Source: Haliclona indistincta
Lineage: Eukaryota > Porifera > Demospongiae > Haplosclerida > Chalinidae
Length of the DNA: 64,000 nt
Direction of reading: 5' to 3'
Assembly: GCA_964017065.1 (NCBI GenBank)
Contig: OZ024785.1
Location: forward strand, 4,998,588-5,062,587
Shown in pieces: positions 60,903 to 64,000 of this stretch; the first letter of the stretch is position 1; every line of letters begins with the position of its first letter. Below the pieces are notes generated by a model. The model saw nothing but the letters and a program-made list of their open reading frames with translations, was not told where the DNA came from and ran no database searches. The position numbers and the translations under genes are program-made.

Positions 60903-61500
60903 TCAACAAAGTGCATTTGTCAAAATTAGATCTAGAATGTTTCCTTGTTTGTGTGTAGCGGAATCAACAAGTTGAAGTAAATTTTTGTCAAACAATGCAT
61001 TGCACAAGGCTAGAGATAATCGAGAAGAGGCAGATTGCGAGGACCAATTTATGTCGGGACAATTAAAATCACCAGTCAGAATAATATCATTATGCGTTGG
61101 GAGAGCATTTATAGCTTCTATTACAGAGAATTCATAGGCCTCAGAGGGAGACGGAGGGACGTACATACAAGCAATAGTAAATTTTTGCTGAGCTGAAACA
61201 TTGACTACTAACAATTCAAGATCATTGTGAGAATATAACAAGTTGGAATGGATTGAATTAGCCACGATAATTGCCACACCACCGCCTCTTGAGTGTCGAT
61301 CATTGCGATAAATTGTATAATTAGGTGGAATAATTTCTTGATCAGAGAAATTATTGTTTAGCCAGGTTTCAGTAATACATAGGATATGAAAAGGCAAGGA
61401 CAAAATTAGCGATTTGATGAAACCCAGCTTAGAAATGATGCTACGTGCATTCCAGACACCAACAGTAATAGAATCTTGTTGGGAAACAGGAGAATTAGTT
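60903..61500 (-). pseudogene. LINE AP endonuclease
   Basis: Starts about VGVWNARSIISKLGF and includes CITETWLNN, RGGGVAII, LTGDFNCPDINW and DLILTN, the metal-binding and catalytic motifs of AP-like LINE endonucleases. A frame change near 60910 leads to SYSDHYLLSFYL, the usual SDH motif. Its frame is the same as that of the ORF1 part ending at the TGA at 61530-61532. Confidence 0.85.
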
Positions 61501-61529
61501 AACAGGGGTGGGTGAATTGAGACCTCTTG

Positions 61530-62597
61530 TCATGTAGGAGGTTCTAAAGGTTGATCGACAGGAACGTGTGAAGAAGTGAGATCATCAGGGGTCGAGGACG
61601 GACAGAAAGTTCCATTTGTAACCTTTCCAAATAGCTGATTGTTAACATATAAAGTTGAGTTACGGACTTTAATGGAGTTTCGATTCCGTCCTGACTGGAT
61701 CAGCTTCCATCTTTCATGAAGCAAAATTGCATTGATTTTGCGATCATTGGGTGATAGATCAGGCCTGATGGAAACAGGGGGCTTAGAGCGACGAGAATGT
61801 GAAAGAATATTGCTGACGTCCCCAGTTGAATTCAAAGTTACTAAAATTGGCCGAGTCTTGGTATTGACATACTTACCAAGACGCCGGCATTCACGTATAG
61901 AGCTAGAGTGATTGGAGTCAGACTCAATGTCTGAAACCACAGAAGATACTGACTTGAAGTCGTTTTGATTTCTTAGAAAACGTGAAGTGCCCTCAGACTG
62001 TTCTGCAACCCCGTATACAATGATATTAAATTTACGATTTTGATCTAAAACTTTGGTAGGGTTTGAGGTAGCTTGACGAACGATTAGCCTGAACAGCACT
62101 AACATAGCTTGGAGTGAGAGTTGAATCATTATCGGTTATTGCAACTGGGCTCGGCGTAATGCTGGCTAGTTTATCAGAGAAACTATTCTTCAACATGTCA
62201 ACCTCTTCTTTTAGTGCTGATATCTCTTTAGCCTGATTGAGTATGGTATTATTAAGGCTGTCAAGCACAGAGAAGACAGACTTAACACAAAAAGGACAGA
62301 TAAGGGGAAATGTAGACGCCGTGGATGGTATAACACTGACACACTTACTATGACACCACATTTTGCAACGCTCACACGCGACCATAATATCTATGACGCG
62401 ACCATGTGACCAGAGTCGACAGTTGAGGAGCAGACACAACGGACAGTTTCCACTACTTTCTTCTTGGCTGAACCAAGTTTCTTCTTCTTCAAATCTGAAG
62501 CATCAACAGAAACCGACGCCGTGTCAACTTTCGGTGCTCCTCTACTAGAAGAGAGCCTTGGCGAAGAAATCGCTGCCATACTTGTGGGCGTGGTCAT
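61530..62597 (-). pseudogene. LINE ORF1 with PHD finger and RRM-like domain
   Basis: Three frames in series: 62597-62391 (Ser/Lys-rich start, then VETVRCVCSST), 62439-62032 (ACERCKMWCHSKCV, LICPFC, then a coiled coil NQAKEISALKEEV), and 62129-61530 (KFNIIVYGV, an RRM-like start as in L1/CR1 ORF1 proteins). The PHD finger is cut by a 20-bp duplication: ACGCGACCAT occurs at 62376-62385 and 62396-62405 on the plus strand. Removing one 20-bp period rejoins the Cys/His ligands in frame. Confidence 0.8.
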
Positions 62598-63117
62598 TTG
62601 TCGATTTGGCTATATGACACCTGAAACAGCTTACGATCACTAAACACAGTCATACTAATTATAGTTATGGGCTTACTTCGTCGTTGATGCGATCCCAGCG
62701 AGCGTTGCAATTTAAGATCACATTTTGGTTGACCGATTATTGAGGGCGTTACCTGTAGGGTGAGAACTAGTTGCTGCAAGCTTGTACTCAGACAGTTGCT
62801 GTCGCCCATTACTATGTTAATAGAGCACTGATGTAGGTATTCACTGAACATATTTGTTTTAAGTTTTAACTAATTGTCAGAGTGTTGACAGCGTTTGTCG
62901 AAAAATGATTATAACCGTCCGATCATCGTCTAGTCCGATATTGTTCATTATGCAGGCCTTACTATTAAACGCAAAAACAACCAGTTTTTAAAATAGTGTA
63001 AATATGTACAGGGGAGGCCTGGCTTCACAGCTGCAAGAATAGGCGTTCGCTTCATCTCGCGAAAAAGTTGTGACGGCGTCCGATTATTCATGGTGTCCGT
63101 TAATCGATCACTTCCTC
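62598..63117. other. Spacer between the LINE 5' end and the orphan promoter piece
   Basis: The LINE 5' UTR probably reaches some way in, but I see no boundary. No gene recognised. Confidence 0.4.
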
Positions 63118-63300
63118 TATGTCGTATGCGCGCGAAATTCAAGCATGCAATCTGTAGTGCTAGCGAACTATGTCATGGTAAGGGCCCTTGGCATGGTAAC
63201 TCTTTACCTTTCTTGGTATCGTCTATTTCTCACTAATAGTTTTTCAGTAAGATATTCTCCTGCGGATCTCACATGTAGTACAAAATCAAAACACAAAAGT
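63118..63300. repeat. Orphan piece of the C2H2-gene 5' flank
   Basis: Matches 12712-12880, 34673-34880 and 48708-48880 (GCGCGCGAAATTCAAGCATG box, then the TCTTTACCTTTC segment), but no zinc-finger exon lies next to it. It suggests that another tandem unit existed, or continues, on this side. Confidence 0.75.
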
Positions 63301-63340
63301 AAAGTAAAAAATTTTTAATAAAAAACTGAAAAGTGTAGGG

Positions 63341-63650
63341 ATGACTCTTAAAAAAGGAAAGGAACAAGATGGGATGATGCTTGCAAAAGTAAAGGAACAA
63401 GATGGGATAATGCTTGCAAATGTAAAAGTCCCAAGTATCCCTACATCAGCGGCTTGCTGCGACGACGTGCAATTGACAAATGCGGAATCCTCTTCTTATA
63501 CCTTTTACAACACACAGATACCTCTAGTTATTTACAACTGTCAACTACTTCATCGGACTGCGTCCTCCAAACACAGCTACCTGCAGCTTATTTACAACTG
63601 TCAACTACTTCATCGGACTGCGTCCTCCTAAACACAGATACCTATTATTG
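63341..63650. repeat. Two short tandem duplications
   Basis: A ~33-bp unit (aaaggaacaagatgggat..) occurs twice at about 63357-63425. A ~68-bp unit (starting tatttacaactgtcaac) occurs twice at about 63528-63641. The stretch from TGTAGGGAT (63337) to ATCCCTACA (63437) has inverted ends like the GATGTAGGGATC motif at the hairpin tip of 20842-22062. Confidence 0.7.
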
Positions 63651-64000
63651 GGGCGAGCCTGAGCGAGCCCCACATTGATTGGCACAATGGCCCACGCGGC
63701 GGGGAATGTATCTATCAATCTGTCACGGGGTAGCGTTTGTCGTTTTTAATGTTCCCGAGAAGTCGGAAACGCCCTTTTTAGCACGTGCGCACATTATAAT
63801 TGGCGCTTGGTTTCAAACAAGACTCAGGGACGACAACAACAGAGATCAGATACACATGAAAAGCAACAACTTTGATACAACAAGGCCGCTACCAGAAAGC
63901 CACCCGATCAACGTGAAAGCGGACTACTGGAGCGACAAAAAGAATATCAAAGGGCCTACCGGCGGAAAGCAGTAGCTGCAACAGAGCAAACAGTAACTTA
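63651..64000. other. Window end, no confident gene
   Basis: A frame at 63679-63975 (98 codons, plus) has no recognisable domain. It follows a GGGGCGAGCC..GAGCCCC short palindrome of the kind that starts several repeats here, so it is more likely part of another insertion than a gene. Confidence 0.35.

Larger units (their letters stand above)
57926..62597 (-). mobile_element. CR1/L2-like LINE (AP-endonuclease type), degenerate
   Basis: On the minus strand, in order: ORF1 with a PHD-type zinc finger, coiled coil and RRM-like domain (62597-61530), AP endonuclease (61500-60903), the linker, and reverse transcriptase (about 59735-57926). Several frameshifts separate the parts. A 1079-bp double insertion of the TTA-flanked repeat splits the linker (59750-60828), and a 28-bp scrap of the 52.3-kb element lies near the RT end (58084-58111). 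The 3' tail seems lost. Inactive copy. Confidence 0.85.

Noticed and set aside
63679..63975. 98-codon plus-strand frame at the window end
   Set aside because: No domain, no paralogue in the window, and it follows a repeat-like palindrome.

Overview
This is eukaryotic, almost certainly metazoan, nuclear DNA. The genes have short introns with GT-AG boundaries, and the window holds C2H2 zinc-finger exons, an FBXO47-type F-box gene, EGF/transmembrane exons and many animal-type transposons (hAT, Ty3/gypsy, CR1/L2-like and RLE-type LINEs). The compact introns, AT-rich spacers and dense mix of old and young elements would suit a sponge or another early-branching invertebrate. That assignment is a guess; no sequence here names the species.

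The backbone is a tandemly amplified block, roughly [C2H2 gene on -] - [EGF/TM exons and a Cys-rich pseudogene on -] - [FBXO47-like gene on +] - [spacer with short zinc-finger and EGF fragments]. The C2H2 gene occurs four times: A 4280-7216, B 9437-12665, C 23501-34626, D 45829-48658. FBXO47-like copies lie at 2584-4059 (decayed), 16303-19153, 39073-41923 (both nearly complete) and 49680-50820 (truncated). About 9.9 kb around 13.35-23.25 kb is repeated, very similar, at 35.3-45.4 kb, and each copy has acquired its own later insertions.

Splice-site reading shows that every C2H2 paralogue is a ten-exon gene: a 15-codon first exon, a conserved N-terminal module, a coiled coil, acidic linkers, and one large exon with all the zinc fingers. 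Exon phases agree between copies. A (762 aa, 8 fingers) and C (913 aa, 14 fingers) read through intact. B (860 aa, 11 fingers) and D (728 aa, 7 fingers) are shortened by frameshifts in the array. Fingers alternate between two types in 180-bp units, and their differences fall largely at predicted DNA-contact positions.

Intron 2 of gene C holds a nested insertion: a 7.7-kb hAT element (26424-34146) lies four bases from the splice donor, and its transposase frame is itself split by a 4.8-kb Ty3/gypsy element (27390-32197). The gypsy element has 112/120-bp LTRs, a PBS, a PPT, a GGCAG target duplication, a SCAN-like capsid, and integrase placed BEFORE reverse transcriptase (Gmr1-type order).

The right end (54.2-62.6 kb) is mostly retrotransposon: an RLE-type LINE ORF on + and a CR1/L2-like LINE on - that carries a double insertion of a 480-bp repeat with TTA target duplications. 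Long inverted repeats, MITEs and minisatellites occupy much of the rest. No tRNA, rRNA or CRISPR array was recognised by eye.
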